From Pantoea agglomerans (GTDB lineage: Bacteria > Pseudomonadota > Gammaproteobacteria > Enterobacterales > Enterobacteriaceae): a stretch of 64,000 nt of DNA. Each line of letters begins with the position of its first letter. Positions within the stretch are counted from its first letter, which is position 1. Both the position numbers and the translations under genes were made by a program. The DNA lies in the NCBI RefSeq assembly GCF_021397715.1, contig NZ_CP090207.1, positions 62,001 to 126,000 on the forward strand. Direction: 5' to 3'. A model generated the notes under the pieces. It saw only the letters and a program-made list of their open reading frames with translations, was not told the DNA's origin and did no database searches. This document shows positions 1-9,667 of the stretch, in pieces.

Positions 1-1209
1 CCGCTCGGCGACTTCGCCTTCTTCGGCCTGCGGTGGCTGACCGAGTGCGCCCGAGCGGCTGAAAGCCCGCGCCCATCGGTCATGGTGTCGGATCAGGAGC
101 GGTGCCAACCCCATGCTCAACACCAGCGCCACCAGCATCGGTTGCACCATGGTGGCGGCGATCAGGTGCTGCTGCATGACCATGCCCAGGAGCAGCAGCG
201 CAAACTCGCCGCCATGACCCAGCACGATGCCTGCGCGCCAGGCGTCGAGCGCCGACAGGCGGGTTGCGCGCAGCGCCAGAAAGTTCAGCCCCATCTTGAG
301 AGGCACCAAGGCCAACAGCCAACCCAGTACCGCCAGCGGTGCGGCCACGATCTGCGCGGTGTCCAGCTGCAGGCCAATGGTCACGAAGAACAGGCCCGAC
401 AGCACATCACGAAAGGGCTTGAGGTGGCTTTCCATGTGGTGCCGGAAGTCGCTCTCGCCCAGGACCATGCCGGCGAGAAAGGCCCCCAGGGCGGCGGATA
501 CGCCGACGGCGTGTGCAGCAGCGGCTGCCGCCACGACCACGCACAAGGAGACCAGCACGAAGGATTCTTCGTGGCCCTGCCGCGCCACCCAGCCCAGCAG
601 GCCATGCAACAGACGACGCGAGGCAACCGCCGCTGCCGCGAACAACACCAGCACGCCCAACACTTCGAGCAGCACGCTCTCGATCTTCGGCGAGTCGCCG
701 CGCGCCCAGATCGCCAGCAGGGCCAGCAGGGGCACGCTGGCCAGGTCCTGAAAGACCAGCACGGCGATGGCACTGCGGCCGTGGCGGGTGGTGAGCTCGC
801 CTTGGTCGGCCAGCTGTCGGCTGACCAGCGCCGTGGACGACATGGCCGCTGCGGCGCCGAGCAGTGCAGCGCTCTGAGCTGGCTGACCCAACCCGATCAG
901 CACCAGGGTCAGTGGCGCGGCCACGACGACCATCTGCAAGCTGCCGGACGCCAGTACGGTCTTGCGAGTGAGCCAGAAGTGCCCCAGCGAGAATTCCAGT
1001 CCGACCATGAACAGCAGCAGGGCCACACCCAGTTCGGATATGAAAGTCAACGCCTCTCCCGGCGCGATCACACCGCTGACCGAGGGGCCCAGCAAGGCGC
1101 CGACGGCGAGGTAACCCAGCAAGGCGGGTACTCTGAACGCCGCCGTCGCCACCACCGCGAGGCTGCACGCCGCCAGCAGGATCAGGGTAGTGCCGAGCAA
1201 ATCCTGCAT
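1..1209 (-). CDS. kefB: KefB-type cation/proton antiporter of the stress island, 3' end cut off by window edge
   Basis: An open frame runs from ATG at 1209 to the window edge without a stop (403 codons seen). It is the monovalent cation:proton antiporter-2 (KefB/KefC) family: the N-terminus is a series of hydrophobic helices with the motif LLLFMVGLEFSL early on, typical of these inner-membrane exchangers. The last visible residues form a polar linker after the membrane part, where a TrkA-N/RCK nucleotide-binding domain would follow. Kef proteins exchange K+ for H+ and are known for protection against electrophiles. Its start lies 3 bp after the thioredoxin stop, so the two are translated together. 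In other copies of this island kefB also follows the thioredoxin gene. Confidence 0.85.
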   Translation of the reverse strand, partial: MQDLLGTTLILLAACSLAVVATAAFRVPALLGYLAVGALLGPSVSGVIAPGEALTFISELGVALLLFMVGLEFSLGHFWLTRKTVLASGSLQMVVVAAPLTLVLIGLGQPAQSAALLGAAAAMSSTALVSRQLADQGELTTRHGRSAIAVLVFQDLASVPLLALLAIWARGDSPKIESVLLEVLGVLVLFAAAAVASRRLLHGLLGWVARQGHEESFVLVSLCVVVAAAAAAHAVGVSAALGAFLAGMVLGESDFRHHMESHLKPFRDVLSGLFFVTIGLQLDTAQIVAAPLAVLGWLLALVPLKMGLNFLALRATRLSALDAWRAGIVLGHGGEFALLLLGMVMQQHLIAATMVQPMLVALVLSMGLAPLLIRHHDRWARAFSRSGALGQPPQAEEGEVAER

Positions 1210-1212
1210 CGG

Positions 1213-1653
1213 TCAGCGTCCCACCTGTGCAGAGGCCCAGCGCACGATGTCCTGCGAGCCCATGGCGCCTGCCTGGCGGGCGATCTCACGTCCGCCCTGG
1301 AACAGGGCGAGCGTCGGAATGCTGCGGATACCGAACTGCGCGGCCAGGTGGGGCTCAGCCTCGGTGTTCACCTTTGCCAGCCTGATCCCGGGTTCGAGCT
1401 GGCGCGCGGCTTGTTGAAACTGCGGCGCCATCATCTTGCACGGCCCGCACCAGGGCGCCCAGAAATCGACCAGCAGCGGCAGATCGCTGCGCTCCACGTG
1501 GTGCGAGAACGTCGCCGTCGTCAACTCGATGGGCTCGCCGGTGAACAAGGGCTGCTGGCAGCGGCCGCAGTTGGGACGATCCGCGAGCTTGGCGGCCGGC
1601 ACGCTGTTGATGGACTGGCAATGTGGGCAGACGATGTGGAGTTCATTTTTCAT
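1213..1653 (-). CDS. trx: Thioredoxin with N-terminal zinc ribbon (TrxC/Trx2-like) of the stress island
   Basis: The protein has 146 aa. Residues 9-32 contain CPHC and CGRC, four cysteines placed as in the zinc ribbon of thioredoxin 2. Residues 68-72 are WCGPC, the thioredoxin redox centre, within a complete thioredoxin fold (the cis-proline stretch SIPTLALF is present). The architecture is that of cytoplasmic TrxC, which is linked to oxidative stress in E. coli. No signal peptide is seen, so it should act in the cytoplasm reducing protein disulfides. The start overlaps the end of the upstream gene by 11 bp and the stop is 3 bp before kefB, so all three are probably one transcript. Confidence 0.9.
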   Translation of the reverse strand: MKNELHIVCPHCQSINSVPAAKLADRPNCGRCQQPLFTGEPIELTTATFSHHVERSDLPLLVDFWAPWCGPCKMMAPQFQQAARQLEPGIRLAKVNTEAEPHLAAQFGIRSIPTLALFQGGREIARQAGAMGSQDIVRWASAQVGR

Positions 1654-2788
1654 GGTTCGCTTCCTTGGACTGCGGTGAGGTTGCCTCGCTTCGGATCACC
1701 GACATCGCCGACCAATTTACGCCTTTGATCCAATCGTTCCCGTCTTCGCTCACGCCGGCATCTTCCACGTGAGCCGCAATGAAGGCTTCGGCTTGAATGA
1801 GCCCCGCTCTGACAGCATCTATCTTATTAGGCATCCGCAGGATTTCAGCAGCGCAGCCTGCATCCAGCCCATCCACCCGGATAAGCAGAAAAATGCGGCG
1901 CCACAAGTGCGGCATACCCTTCATCAGGTCGAATGCAAATGCGAATTCGCTCGATCTGTCACCAATTTCCTCCTGTTCGGCGATTGCTGCTGGGTCGGGA
2001 AGCCGACTATCAGCCATGACGTCGGCCAGGCTGAGTGCGTCATCAGGCTGATAAAACTCGTAGAACTCTTCCTCTACCATGGCCTCCGCCATGTCCTGCG
2101 CATCCGCTTCGACCGGCGCATCCAGCGAAACGGCCTCGCCATATTGCCGGCTGTTTGCCACTTCGCGATCAATGACGGCAAAAAGATGTTTCAAAAGATC
2201 GAGGTAAGCGGCATTTTCTTCTGGAACGGATGTCCATACCGATTCAGCCAGAGCAATCGCTTCGTCCACCACGTCGTGCAGCGTCGGATAATCGCGAGGC
2301 AAATCACCGGCGGCATGCAGATAAGCCAACTCGCGTTGCGCAACGGCCTCAACCTTCGGCAGCAGCGTCTCGATTATCCCGCGTGCTTGCTGGACGACAG
2401 AGGCAGGTTGAGTGTCGATCCGCGCCTTGAGCTCGCGCAAGCGTTCACGACGCGCCTTACGCTTGATTTGATCCTGAGCGCTCAGCCGATCAAAGTGCTT
2501 CTTGGCCTGCCGGAACAACGCCTGCGCTAGCATGTGCGCGAGAGGCGTCAGATCGTTATGCGATGCAGTGACGCTGACGATTTTTTTGCCCGGCAAGTGC
2601 ATGTGGCCACTGGCCGTTAAGCGAGATCCTTTTTTCGCGCGTTCGAGGACGATTTGAAGACGTACCGAATCTTCGGAGCGCTTTTCGATCAGCGGCTTGA
2701 GAGCGGGTTCAACCGCTTTTTCTACAGACATTCGCCAAGGTTCATGAAATTCTTTTTCGACGAGTCGATAGCTATATTGTATACGCAT
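1643..2788 (-). CDS. Stress-island orf11: ribosome-hibernation-factor-like domain joined to sigma-factor-like helices
   Basis: The protein has 381 aa. ATG at 2788 is preferred over the in-frame TTG at 2794 because a purine-rich stretch AAGGG lies about 8 bp upstream of it. Residues about 28-113 resemble the HPF/RaiA (sigma-54 modulation) fold: a beta-rich stretch ending in LPGKKIVSVTASHNDLTPLAH, then a long basic helix with many Lys/Arg. Residues about 135-195 look like sigma-70 region 2, and about 280-340 (WRRIFLLIRVDGL then CAAEILRMPNKIDAVRAGL) look like a region 4 helix-turn-helix. Between them lies an acidic linker. I recognise the domains by pattern only. It may bind ribosomes, RNA polymerase or both; this is untested inference. 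In this locus the gene is usually annotated only as hypothetical. Confidence 0.7.
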   Translation of the reverse strand: MRIQYSYRLVEKEFHEPWRMSVEKAVEPALKPLIEKRSEDSVRLQIVLERAKKGSRLTASGHMHLPGKKIVSVTASHNDLTPLAHMLAQALFRQAKKHFDRLSAQDQIKRKARRERLRELKARIDTQPASVVQQARGIIETLLPKVEAVAQRELAYLHAAGDLPRDYPTLHDVVDEAIALAESVWTSVPEENAAYLDLLKHLFAVIDREVANSRQYGEAVSLDAPVEADAQDMAEAMVEEEFYEFYQPDDALSLADVMADSRLPDPAAIAEQEEIGDRSSEFAFAFDLMKGMPHLWRRIFLLIRVDGLDAGCAAEILRMPNKIDAVRAGLIQAEAFIAAHVEDAGVSEDGNDWIKGVNWSAMSVIRSEATSPQSKEANHEK

Positions 2789-2886
2789 GCTCAAGCCCTT
2801 TAGGGTTGTCCGCCCAGGTGAGTGGACCCGGGTGATTGGATATGTTGATTTTCAAAGATGATCTTACGGTTTGGTTTTTCACGCCC

Positions 2887-3498
2887 TTACCGCTGACGCG
2901 CTTTGCGCAAACGCCAACTAAGAAGCAAAAGAGTCATACCGAAGATCGCAGCATGGAAACCCAATACCCAGCCCGCGGCCAGAAATGATTCGATCGGGCG
3001 GGTAAAAAACATCCATAGGATGATCGCACCGAGGAGCACGGAAAGCAGCCCGCTGAGGGCAAGCCAGATCTCGCCCTTGATTTCCCGGCGCAGACGAACG
3101 GCGGCGGATATCTCCAGCATACCGGTGAAAATTGCCCAGAATGCCACGCTTACCCACAAGAAATAGGCCAACGCCAAAGTGGCAGCCAGAGGGGCAACTA
3201 CCACAACGACACCGGTGAGTATGCCGACGATGCCGCTGAACAACAGCCAGCCCCAGCGCTGCTTTTGCCGCATTTGCCGCACCGCTGCAACCAGGTTGAA
3301 CGCACCATTGACCAAAGAAAATGCGCCGAACACTATCGTCATGGCGAACAAAGCCGAGTGTGGCATCCAGAATGCGAGGACTGCAAAAATCAACGCGAAT
3401 ATGCCGCGCAGCGCAAACAACCACCAATTTTGGGTCAGTGAACACACGGCATCGGCAGGGTTATCCGCATTCGAATCGGCGATGGTATTTGCATTCAT
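2887..3498 (-). CDS. hdeD: HdeD-family inner-membrane protein
   Basis: The protein has 203 aa and six predicted hydrophobic segments arranged in pairs, the DUF308/HdeD pattern (for example WWLFALRGIFALIFAVLAFW near the N-terminus). HdeD is known in E. coli as an acid-resistance membrane protein needed at high cell density; its biochemical role is unclear. The start ATG at 3498 has a good ribosome site (AAGGAG, 7 bp spacing). It lies 85 bp downstream of yfdX2 and 98 bp upstream of orf11 on the same strand, in the usual place within this island. The charged C-terminus (LRKARQR) fits a cytoplasmic end. Confidence 0.88.
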   Translation of the reverse strand: MNANTIADSNADNPADAVCSLTQNWWLFALRGIFALIFAVLAFWMPHSALFAMTIVFGAFSLVNGAFNLVAAVRQMRQKQRWGWLLFSGIVGILTGVVVVVAPLAATLALAYFLWVSVAFWAIFTGMLEISAAVRLRREIKGEIWLALSGLLSVLLGAIILWMFFTRPIESFLAAGWVLGFHAAIFGMTLLLLSWRLRKARQR

Positions 3499-3583
3499 GC
3501 GATATCTCCTTGATGGATCATGAGATCAGGAAAATCAAGCCTTCATGGCGAAGAGAGGGGCTATTCGCCCCTCTCTTGCGGTT

Positions 3584-4471
3584 TTAGAACAGCTTTGACA
3601 GTCTCGCCTTGATTTCATCGAGCCAGCCTTTTCCGCTCCCGCCTCCGGCCGTCTTTTCCTTGACTTTCTTGAGTTCAGAGTACAGGGGCTCAAAGTCCTT
3701 CTTTTTGCCATAGCCCAGCAGTTCTGCCATTTCCAACTGCTGCCGGGCTTCGTTTAACAAGTCCTGCAGGCGTTCACCGGACGCCTCGCTGCGCTGGCCA
3801 TCTTCTGTCAAGGTCTCGGCGCGCTTGACGAGCAGTTTGGCGCGCAGGATGGGCAGCGGGATGACGCTGAGTGTCTCGACGAGCGTGCCGAGCGCCAACT
3901 GCAGCGCGGCCTTGGCCTCTTCGATCTTGCCCTGATCGATCAGCGGCACGACGGATTTCACGGCTGCCGGGTAAGTCGCCAGAGGGATGTTGGTGACCGC
4001 AATCACGATTTCGCTGGCCAGCAATGCCAACACGCGACGAGCGCGTTGCACCTCGCCATGTTTGAGGGCATCCAGCGCCTCGTCAGTCATCGCCTCAACG
4101 GTTTCCGTGTTGGCGAACAAGTCGTGCACGATGGTGCGCACATCAACGGGGGCCAGGGCGAGCGTGGGTTCGCGTGCAACGATCAGCTCCAGCTTTCCCG
4201 TCACTTCGGCCAGCGTTGCCAGTGCTCGCGCGGATTCTTTTTCGTCCAGGGCCGCCAGCGCTGATTTGGTCAGCGCCAAGGCCGAGACGGCCTCATCGAG
4301 GACTTGTTTACGTTTGTCTGCCGCTTGCGAGTCCGTTTCCTTCTGAACCTCAGGCTGTACCTCCGTGACGACTTCAGGCTTGGGCTCTGGTCTGGCAGGA
4401 AGGCTGCTTACCGCGGCCTGTTCGTTCGTGCCTTCGTTGATCGCGTTGGGATTCGATGTTTGCTCATTCAT
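3584..4471 (-). CDS. yfdX2: YfdX-family protein, cytosolic-type paralogue
   Basis: The protein has 295 aa. Residues about 55-295 match the neighbouring YfdX paralogue along their length: alpha-helical repeats, shared stretches such as KLELIVAREPTLALAPVDVR and LGYGKKKDFEPLY, and the same C-terminal pattern GWLDEIKARLSKLF. The N-terminus differs. Instead of a signal peptide it has about 50 residues rich in Glu, Pro and Asn, so this copy probably stays in the cytoplasm. YfdX is a poorly understood family linked to acid or antibiotic stress and reported to have chaperone-like behaviour. Two adjacent yfdX genes are standard in this island. The gene lies 102 bp downstream of yfdX1. Confidence 0.85.
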   Translation of the reverse strand: MNEQTSNPNAINEGTNEQAAVSSLPARPEPKPEVVTEVQPEVQKETDSQAADKRKQVLDEAVSALALTKSALAALDEKESARALATLAEVTGKLELIVAREPTLALAPVDVRTIVHDLFANTETVEAMTDEALDALKHGEVQRARRVLALLASEIVIAVTNIPLATYPAAVKSVVPLIDQGKIEEAKAALQLALGTLVETLSVIPLPILRAKLLVKRAETLTEDGQRSEASGERLQDLLNEARQQLEMAELLGYGKKKDFEPLYSELKKVKEKTAGGGSGKGWLDEIKARLSKLF

Positions 4472-4573
4472 GGTGATATGCCTCGTATGAGATAGTGAAA
4501 ATAGGGGAATCTATTGGGGCCGACTGCGAATATCGCGAGACTGACCGATGGAGCAGTCGGCCCCTTCATCACC

Positions 4574-5482
4574 TCAAAACAGCTTTTGGATGCGCGTCTT
4601 CAACTCGTCGAACCATCCATTGCCGCTTTTGCCACCAGCCGACTTTTGCTCAATGGACTTCACCTGATCGAAGATGGGTTTGAAGTCCTCCTTCTTGCCA
4701 TAACCCAGGATTTGCGCCAGCTCGATCTCCGTGCGCACGGACGACAGCAAGGTGCTGAGCTCCTCGTTCTGCTTGGCATCGCGCTTGTCAGTCTCGGCCA
4801 GCTTTTCAGCTTTTGCTATCGTGGCCTCGGCCCGTAGCACGGGCAGAGGGAGTACAACTTGGATGACCACCAGCGTGTTCAGTGCTCGGGCGAGCTCTGC
4901 TTTGGCTTCGTCGATCTTGCCGCTGTCGACGAGCCGTGCAGCCGACTTGATCGCTGCCGGGTACGTTGCCATGGGCAGGTTGTCGGTTTCGATCACGATT
5001 TCGCTGGCCAGATTGGCAACGATGGGCCGGGCCTTTTGCACCTCGCCATCACCCAACAACTCCCGAGACAACTTGACCGCTTTCTTTACCGATTCCACGT
5101 TGGCGTGGATATCATGGGTGATGACGCGTACATCGACCGGCGCCAAAGCAAGTTTGGCGTCGCGTGCCAATACCAGTTCCAGCTTTCCGGTGGCCAGTTC
5201 CAGCGCAGCGAGCGCCTCCTTGGTCTTATTTGCATCAAGGAGGGTCAAAGCCTCCTGGGTCTTGGTGAGCGCCGTGATGGCGTCCTGAGTGAGCTCGGAA
5301 CGCTTTTTTTCGGCTTCCTGGGCGGCCTTGTCGTCTACTTGTGGCTGCGCCGCCTTGGGTGCGACAGAGGGCGCTGCAGCGCTTGGACTTGCCGCCGATT
5401 GGGCCAAAACCGGTCCACTCAGTCCGATGCAGACCGCCAGGGCAAGTGCGGAACGGATGTATTGGGGCTGTTTGATATTCAT
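4574..5482 (-). CDS. yfdX1: YfdX-family protein, exported paralogue
   Basis: The protein has 302 aa from ATG at 5482; an in-frame TTG 15 bp upstream is less likely. Residues 1-28 are a clear Sec signal peptide (basic start, then SALALAVCIGLSGPVLA ending in ALA-like VLAQ), so the mature protein should be periplasmic. A low-complexity Ala/Ser/Pro linker follows, then the helical YfdX domain from about residue 50 to the end. The domain is clearly paralogous to the next gene downstream. A division of labour between a periplasmic and a cytoplasmic YfdX is inferred. Only 21 bp separate it from the upstream Hsp20 gene, so they are co-transcribed. Confidence 0.87.
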   Translation of the reverse strand: MNIKQPQYIRSALALAVCIGLSGPVLAQSAASPSAAAPSVAPKAAQPQVDDKAAQEAEKKRSELTQDAITALTKTQEALTLLDANKTKEALAALELATGKLELVLARDAKLALAPVDVRVITHDIHANVESVKKAVKLSRELLGDGEVQKARPIVANLASEIVIETDNLPMATYPAAIKSAARLVDSGKIDEAKAELARALNTLVVIQVVLPLPVLRAEATIAKAEKLAETDKRDAKQNEELSTLLSSVRTEIELAQILGYGKKEDFKPIFDQVKSIEQKSAGGKSGNGWFDELKTRIQKLF

Positions 5483-5503
5483 GATGTTGGACTCCAATTG
5501 AAG

Positions 5504-5962
5504 TTAATTGACTGAAATTTCAATCTGCTTCGGCTTGGCTTGCTCGGCCTTGACAAGCCGCACTTCCAGCACGCCGTCTTTCATCGAAGCCGTCACCTTG
5601 GTCGGATCAACGTTGTCAGGTAAGACAAAGCTGCGCACAAAGCGGCCATACGCACGTTCGATGCGGTGGAATTTCTTGCCCTGCTCCTCTTTTTCCAGTT
5701 TGCGCTCGCCGCTGATGGTGAGTACGCCGTTTTCCGCGCTGACGCGCACGGCATCCTTGGGGACCTCCGGCAGATCCAGCTTGAGGAGGAATGCGTTCTC
5801 ATCCTCGCTGATGTCCACCATTGGTGCCCAGTCCGCCGTGGTCATGGCTTCGTTGCCGGTACGGGCGCCCTGTCGCTGGGGGGGCCGTCCCAACATCGTC
5901 GCCAGGCGGTTTTGCAATTCATCCAGTTCCCGGAAGGGGTCCCACGGAGTCAATGCAGACAT
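5504..5962 (-). CDS. hsp20: Small heat-shock protein (Hsp20/IbpA family), second copy
   Basis: The protein has 152 aa from ATG at 5962 (GGAGAA ribosome site upstream; a longer frame to 6025 lacks one). The start WDPFRELDELQNRL is typical of bacterial class A Hsp20. An alpha-crystallin domain covers about residues 45-140, with the conserved DLPEVPKDAVRVSAENGVLTI and the C-terminal GVLEV motif. Small heat-shock proteins are ATP-independent holdases that trap unfolding proteins for later disaggregation. It sits between clpK and yfdX1, the usual place of the second Hsp20 (sHsp-GI) in this island. It is clearly different in sequence from the other Hsp20 at 9064-9633. Confidence 0.92.
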   Translation of the reverse strand: MSALTPWDPFRELDELQNRLATMLGRPPQRQGARTGNEAMTTADWAPMVDISEDENAFLLKLDLPEVPKDAVRVSAENGVLTISGERKLEKEEQGKKFHRIERAYGRFVRSFVLPDNVDPTKVTASMKDGVLEVRLVKAEQAKPKQIEISVN

Positions 5963-6108
5963 ATCGGTTCTCCTTGAACAATGCCGGCGAATTGGATGAC
6001 GCACCGAACAGAGCCGCCGGCGCACTCTGAATAGCGCCTGCTACTTTTCGTTTCCATCAAGAACAAGTCCTTGGGTCAATTGAAGGATCACGACAGCCTC
6101 CCCATGAC

Positions 6109-8958
6109 TCAAGATTCGCCGCCCGCTGACTTTTTCTTGCGCGCAGGCTTGCTCGCCTCGCTCGGCGGCGTCTCGGCCACGTTCGCGGCATCGGGCTTCT
6201 CAGGCTCGGCCGGCTTTGCGGGTGGCTCCTGGCGCTCGAAGACCACCCGTTCGGCCTTGTCGTCCCAGCGTGCGCTGGCGTGATCGCCCTTGCCGATTCC
6301 GCCGCCGAGCATCTCGCGTGCCAGCGCGGTTTCCAGCTCGCTGCGGATCAGGCGCTTGAGTTCACGCGCACCGAACTCGGGCTTGTAGCCTTCCTCCGCG
6401 AAGTGGTCGATCAAGGTCTGATCGAAGGTCAGCGTCACGCCCTGGCTGGCGGCGTTGCGGGCCACACGATCGAGCTGCAGGCCGACGATATGGCGGATCT
6501 CCTCCTTGCCCAGCGCATGGAAGACGATGATCTCGTCGATGCGGTTGATGAACTCGGGGCGGAAGTGTCCGCGCAGCACGTCCATCACCTCGGACTTGGT
6601 CTTCTCGTATTCCTCGCCGGCGGCGCTACGGGCCTTCAGCCGACGCTGGATGATGTCCGAGCCCAAGTTCGAGGTGGCGATGATGATGGTATTGGTGAAA
6701 TCCACCACCCGGCCCTTGCCGTCGGTGAGCCGCCCGTCGTCGAACACCTGCAGCAGGATGTTGTAGACGTCGGGGTGAGCCTTCTCGATCTCGTCCAGCA
6801 GCAACACGCTGTAGGGCTTGCGACGCACCTTCTCGGTGAGCTGGCCGCCCTCGTCATAGCCCACATAACCCGGAGGCGCGCCCACCAGGCGTGCCACGGT
6901 ATGGCGTTCCCCGTACTCGGACATGTCGATGCGCAGCAGCGCACCTTCATCGCCATAGATGGACTCGGCCAGCGCCTTGGCGAGCTCGGTCTTGCCCACG
7001 CCGGTCGGCCCGAGGAACAGAAAAGTCGCCACCGGCTTGCCGCCTTCGCGCAGCCCCGCGCGCGACAACCGCACGGCATCGGCCACCGCGCGCACCGCTT
7101 CGTCCTGGCCCACCAGGCGCTCGTGCAGCCGCTGTTCCAGATGCAACAGCTTCTCGCGTTCTTCCACCGTCAGCTCGTTGACCGGAATGCCGGTCAGGCG
7201 CGAGACGATCTGCGCGACATGCTCGGCCTTGACTTCGGCGCTGCCCGAGGCGCGCTCGCGCTCCCAATCTTCGATGAGCTTCTTGAGTTCGGCCTCTTTT
7301 GCCTCGATGCGCTTGCCCAGCTCGGCGGCCTTGTCGTACTGCTTGCGCGAGGCCATGTAGTCCTGCTCACGCCGCAACTGGTGCAGTTCGGACTCCAGCT
7401 CTTGTACGGCCACTGGGCGAGCCGTGGCCGACAGCTTCACGCGTGCGGCCGCCTGGTCAAGCAGGTCGATGGCCTTGTCAGGCAAAAAGCGCGCGGTGAT
7501 GTAGCGGTCCGACAACTCGGCGGCGGCGATGATCGCATCCTCGGTGATGCTGACCTTGTGGTGCGCCTCGAAGGTGTCGCGCAGGCCGCGCAGGATCATC
7601 ATGGTCTGCGCTACCGTCGGCTCGGGCACCATCACCGGCTGGAAACGACGCTCCAGCGCGGCGTCCTTCTCGATGTACTTCTGATACTCGTTGAGCGTGG
7701 TGGCGCCGATCAGGTTCAGCTCGCCGCGCGCCATCATCGGCTTGAACACGTTGGCCACGTCCAGCCCGCCTTCGCCGCCACCCTGGCCGGCACCGACGAT
7801 GGTGTGCACTTCATCGATGAAGAGAATCATCTCGCCCTGGTGCTCGGTCACTTCCTTGAGCACCTTCTGCACGCGCTCCTCGAACTCGCCGCGATACTTG
7901 GCGCCGGCCACCATGGCGTTGATGTTGAGTTCCACCAGACGCTTGTCGCGCAGCGTCTCGGGCACTTCGCCGGCGACCATCCGCTGCGCCAGTCCTTCGA
8001 CAATGGCGGTCTTGCCGACGCCGGGCTCACCGATCAACACCGGGTTGTTTTTCTTGCGCCGGGCCAGCACCTCGATGGTGGTCTCGATCTCCTGCGCACG
8101 GCCGATGACCGGATCGAGCTTGCCCTCGCGCGCCATCTTGGTGAGGTCGCGCGAATACTTGTCGAGTTCTGGCGTGTTGGTCGGCGTCTCGGCGCGGCCA
8201 TCCTCGGCGCCTTTGCCGACCACCTTGCTGACCTGTTGGCGCAGCGCCTGCGGCGTCAGGCCGTAGCGGCGTAGCAGGTTGGCGGCCAGCCCTTCGCCTT
8301 CCTCGGTCAGACCGATCAGGAAATGCTCCGGACCGACATAGGAATGGCCGAGTTCATTGGAGGCCACGAAGGCGCGGCTGAGCGCATCCTTCACGCGCGG
8401 CGACACGCCGATCTCGCCCTCGAACGGCTTGTCCCCGCGCTTGGCCTCGGACTCGATCTGCCGCTTGAGGTCATCGACCTTGATTTTGAACTGACCCAGG
8501 ATGGTCTTGACCACGTCGCTGTCGGCCAGCGCCAGCAGCAGATGTTCGGTATCCACCTCGGAGCGGCCAAATTCGGCAGCGTGTTTGGCGGCCTCTTGCA
8601 GCAGGGCTTCCGACTGTTCGCTGATGCGGCTGGCCAGCCCACTGCCGCGCCGGCGCGGTGCACCCGAACCTGCGGCGGCGGGTTCGCCAAACACGGCATC
8701 GACCACGTCATCGGTATCGGCGGCAAAGGGCGTCGCGTCGTCGCCGATGCGGAAGAAGTCACTGCCGAGGAAGTCCTCGAACAGGCCGCTGCGCGAGCCG
8801 AACAAGGCTTCCAGCGGCGAGACGGTGCGTTTTTGCTGGCGCACCAGTTGGCGGTAATGGTCGTCGCACAACAGCATGGTGCTGTGACGCCCGTTGAGAT
8901 TGGCTTCCACCCGCACGGTGGCGGGTTGGACGCAGACCTGGCATTGTTTTCTGGCCAT
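6109..8958 (-). CDS. clpK: ClpK/ClpG-type AAA+ disaggregase
   Basis: The protein has 949 aa from ATG at 8958 (AGGAG site upstream); a longer frame to 9018 is not needed. Residues C6, C9, C31 and H34 form a likely zinc finger that marks the special ClpK/ClpG N-terminus. A Clp N repeat domain follows at about 110-245. Two AAA+ modules have Walker A at 310-317 (GEPGVGKT) and 650-657 (GPTGVGKT), plus a short coiled-coil middle region near 520-575. The C-terminus is a charged, Lys-rich, probably disordered tail. ClpK/ClpG is a stand-alone ATP-driven disaggregase that gives strong heat resistance to strains carrying it. It is flanked on both sides by Hsp20 genes, which could feed it substrates. Confidence 0.95.
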   Translation of the reverse strand: MARKQCQVCVQPATVRVEANLNGRHSTMLLCDDHYRQLVRQQKRTVSPLEALFGSRSGLFEDFLGSDFFRIGDDATPFAADTDDVVDAVFGEPAAAGSGAPRRRGSGLASRISEQSEALLQEAAKHAAEFGRSEVDTEHLLLALADSDVVKTILGQFKIKVDDLKRQIESEAKRGDKPFEGEIGVSPRVKDALSRAFVASNELGHSYVGPEHFLIGLTEEGEGLAANLLRRYGLTPQALRQQVSKVVGKGAEDGRAETPTNTPELDKYSRDLTKMAREGKLDPVIGRAQEIETTIEVLARRKKNNPVLIGEPGVGKTAIVEGLAQRMVAGEVPETLRDKRLVELNINAMVAGAKYRGEFEERVQKVLKEVTEHQGEMILFIDEVHTIVGAGQGGGEGGLDVANVFKPMMARGELNLIGATTLNEYQKYIEKDAALERRFQPVMVPEPTVAQTMMILRGLRDTFEAHHKVSITEDAIIAAAELSDRYITARFLPDKAIDLLDQAAARVKLSATARPVAVQELESELHQLRREQDYMASRKQYDKAAELGKRIEAKEAELKKLIEDWERERASGSAEVKAEHVAQIVSRLTGIPVNELTVEEREKLLHLEQRLHERLVGQDEAVRAVADAVRLSRAGLREGGKPVATFLFLGPTGVGKTELAKALAESIYGDEGALLRIDMSEYGERHTVARLVGAPPGYVGYDEGGQLTEKVRRKPYSVLLLDEIEKAHPDVYNILLQVFDDGRLTDGKGRVVDFTNTIIIATSNLGSDIIQRRLKARSAAGEEYEKTKSEVMDVLRGHFRPEFINRIDEIIVFHALGKEEIRHIVGLQLDRVARNAASQGVTLTFDQTLIDHFAEEGYKPEFGARELKRLIRSELETALAREMLGGGIGKGDHASARWDDKAERVVFERQEPPAKPAEPEKPDAANVAETPPSEASKPARKKKSAGGES

Positions 8959-9063
8959 GCTGATGCTCCTGAGAAGGTTGACAAGGTTGAGGCGACGAGG
9001 CATCGCGAGCCGCGACACCTCGTCTCGTACCGGGTTTTTCTTGTGACGAACGAGCCGGCGACG

Positions 9064-9633
9064 TCAGCTGTTGATCGGGATCGAACGTCCCTGCTTCGGC
9101 GCGCTGACCTCGCGCTTGTCGATCGTGACCGTGAGCACCCCGTTCTTGAACGATGCCTTGATCGAATCCTGATTGGCGTCGTCAGGCAGGTTCAAGGCGC
9201 GGTGAAAGCTGCCGTAGGTGCGCTCCACACGGTGGAAGCCACCTTCCTTCTTCTCCTGTTCCTGGCGCTTCTCGCCACGCACCACCAGCACGTCGTTGTC
9301 GAGGGTGATCTGGATGTCCTTTTCCTCGACACCGGGCACTTCCAGGGCAATTTTGTACTGCTTGTCGGTTTCCTGGATGTCCAGGGCCGGCTTCAGCATG
9401 CCCGACCAATCGGATGGCAGCCGCGGCATGGCCAGCGCCGGAAAACCGAAGCCCCGGAACGCGTCATCGAACAGCCGGTCGATCTCGCGATGCAGTTGCA
9501 GGATCGGGCTGACTGGCCCGCTCGCCGCTGGCAGGTCATTGCGCTGCACCGGCAGGGAAGAGGCGGTCTGCTGCTCTTGCTGCTCGTTCTTGAACCAGTT
9601 CCAGGGAGCCAACTTCTTGAAATCGATGTCCAT
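9064..9633 (-). CDS. hsp20: Small heat-shock protein (Hsp20 family), first copy of the island
   Basis: The protein has 189 aa. The N-terminal 70 residues are an extended, Gln-rich arm. The alpha-crystallin domain spans about 80-180, with ALEVPGVEEKDIQITLDNDVLVV and the NGVLTVTI strand. The end GRSIPINS carries the I-x-I motif (IPI) that small heat-shock proteins use for oligomer assembly. ATG at 9633 is preceded by GGAGGT. The gene is second in the island operon, 34 bp after the small HTH gene and 105 bp before clpK. Its role as a holdase with ClpK is known for this locus in other enterobacteria. Confidence 0.93.
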   Translation of the reverse strand: MDIDFKKLAPWNWFKNEQQEQQTASSLPVQRNDLPAASGPVSPILQLHREIDRLFDDAFRGFGFPALAMPRLPSDWSGMLKPALDIQETDKQYKIALEVPGVEEKDIQITLDNDVLVVRGEKRQEQEKKEGGFHRVERTYGSFHRALNLPDDANQDSIKASFKNGVLTVTIDKREVSAPKQGRSIPINS

Positions 9634-9667
9634 GTCATACCTCCAGAAAAATTGAAAAACGAGTTAC

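Noticed and set aside
82..1728. Long plus-strand open frame of 548 codons
   Set aside because: It is antisense to kefB, trx and orf11, with His/Gln/Arg-rich low-information sequence; an artefact of GC-rich third positions.
6280..8274. Plus-strand open frame of 664 codons
   Set aside because: It lies wholly antisense to clpK and has no recognisable domain.
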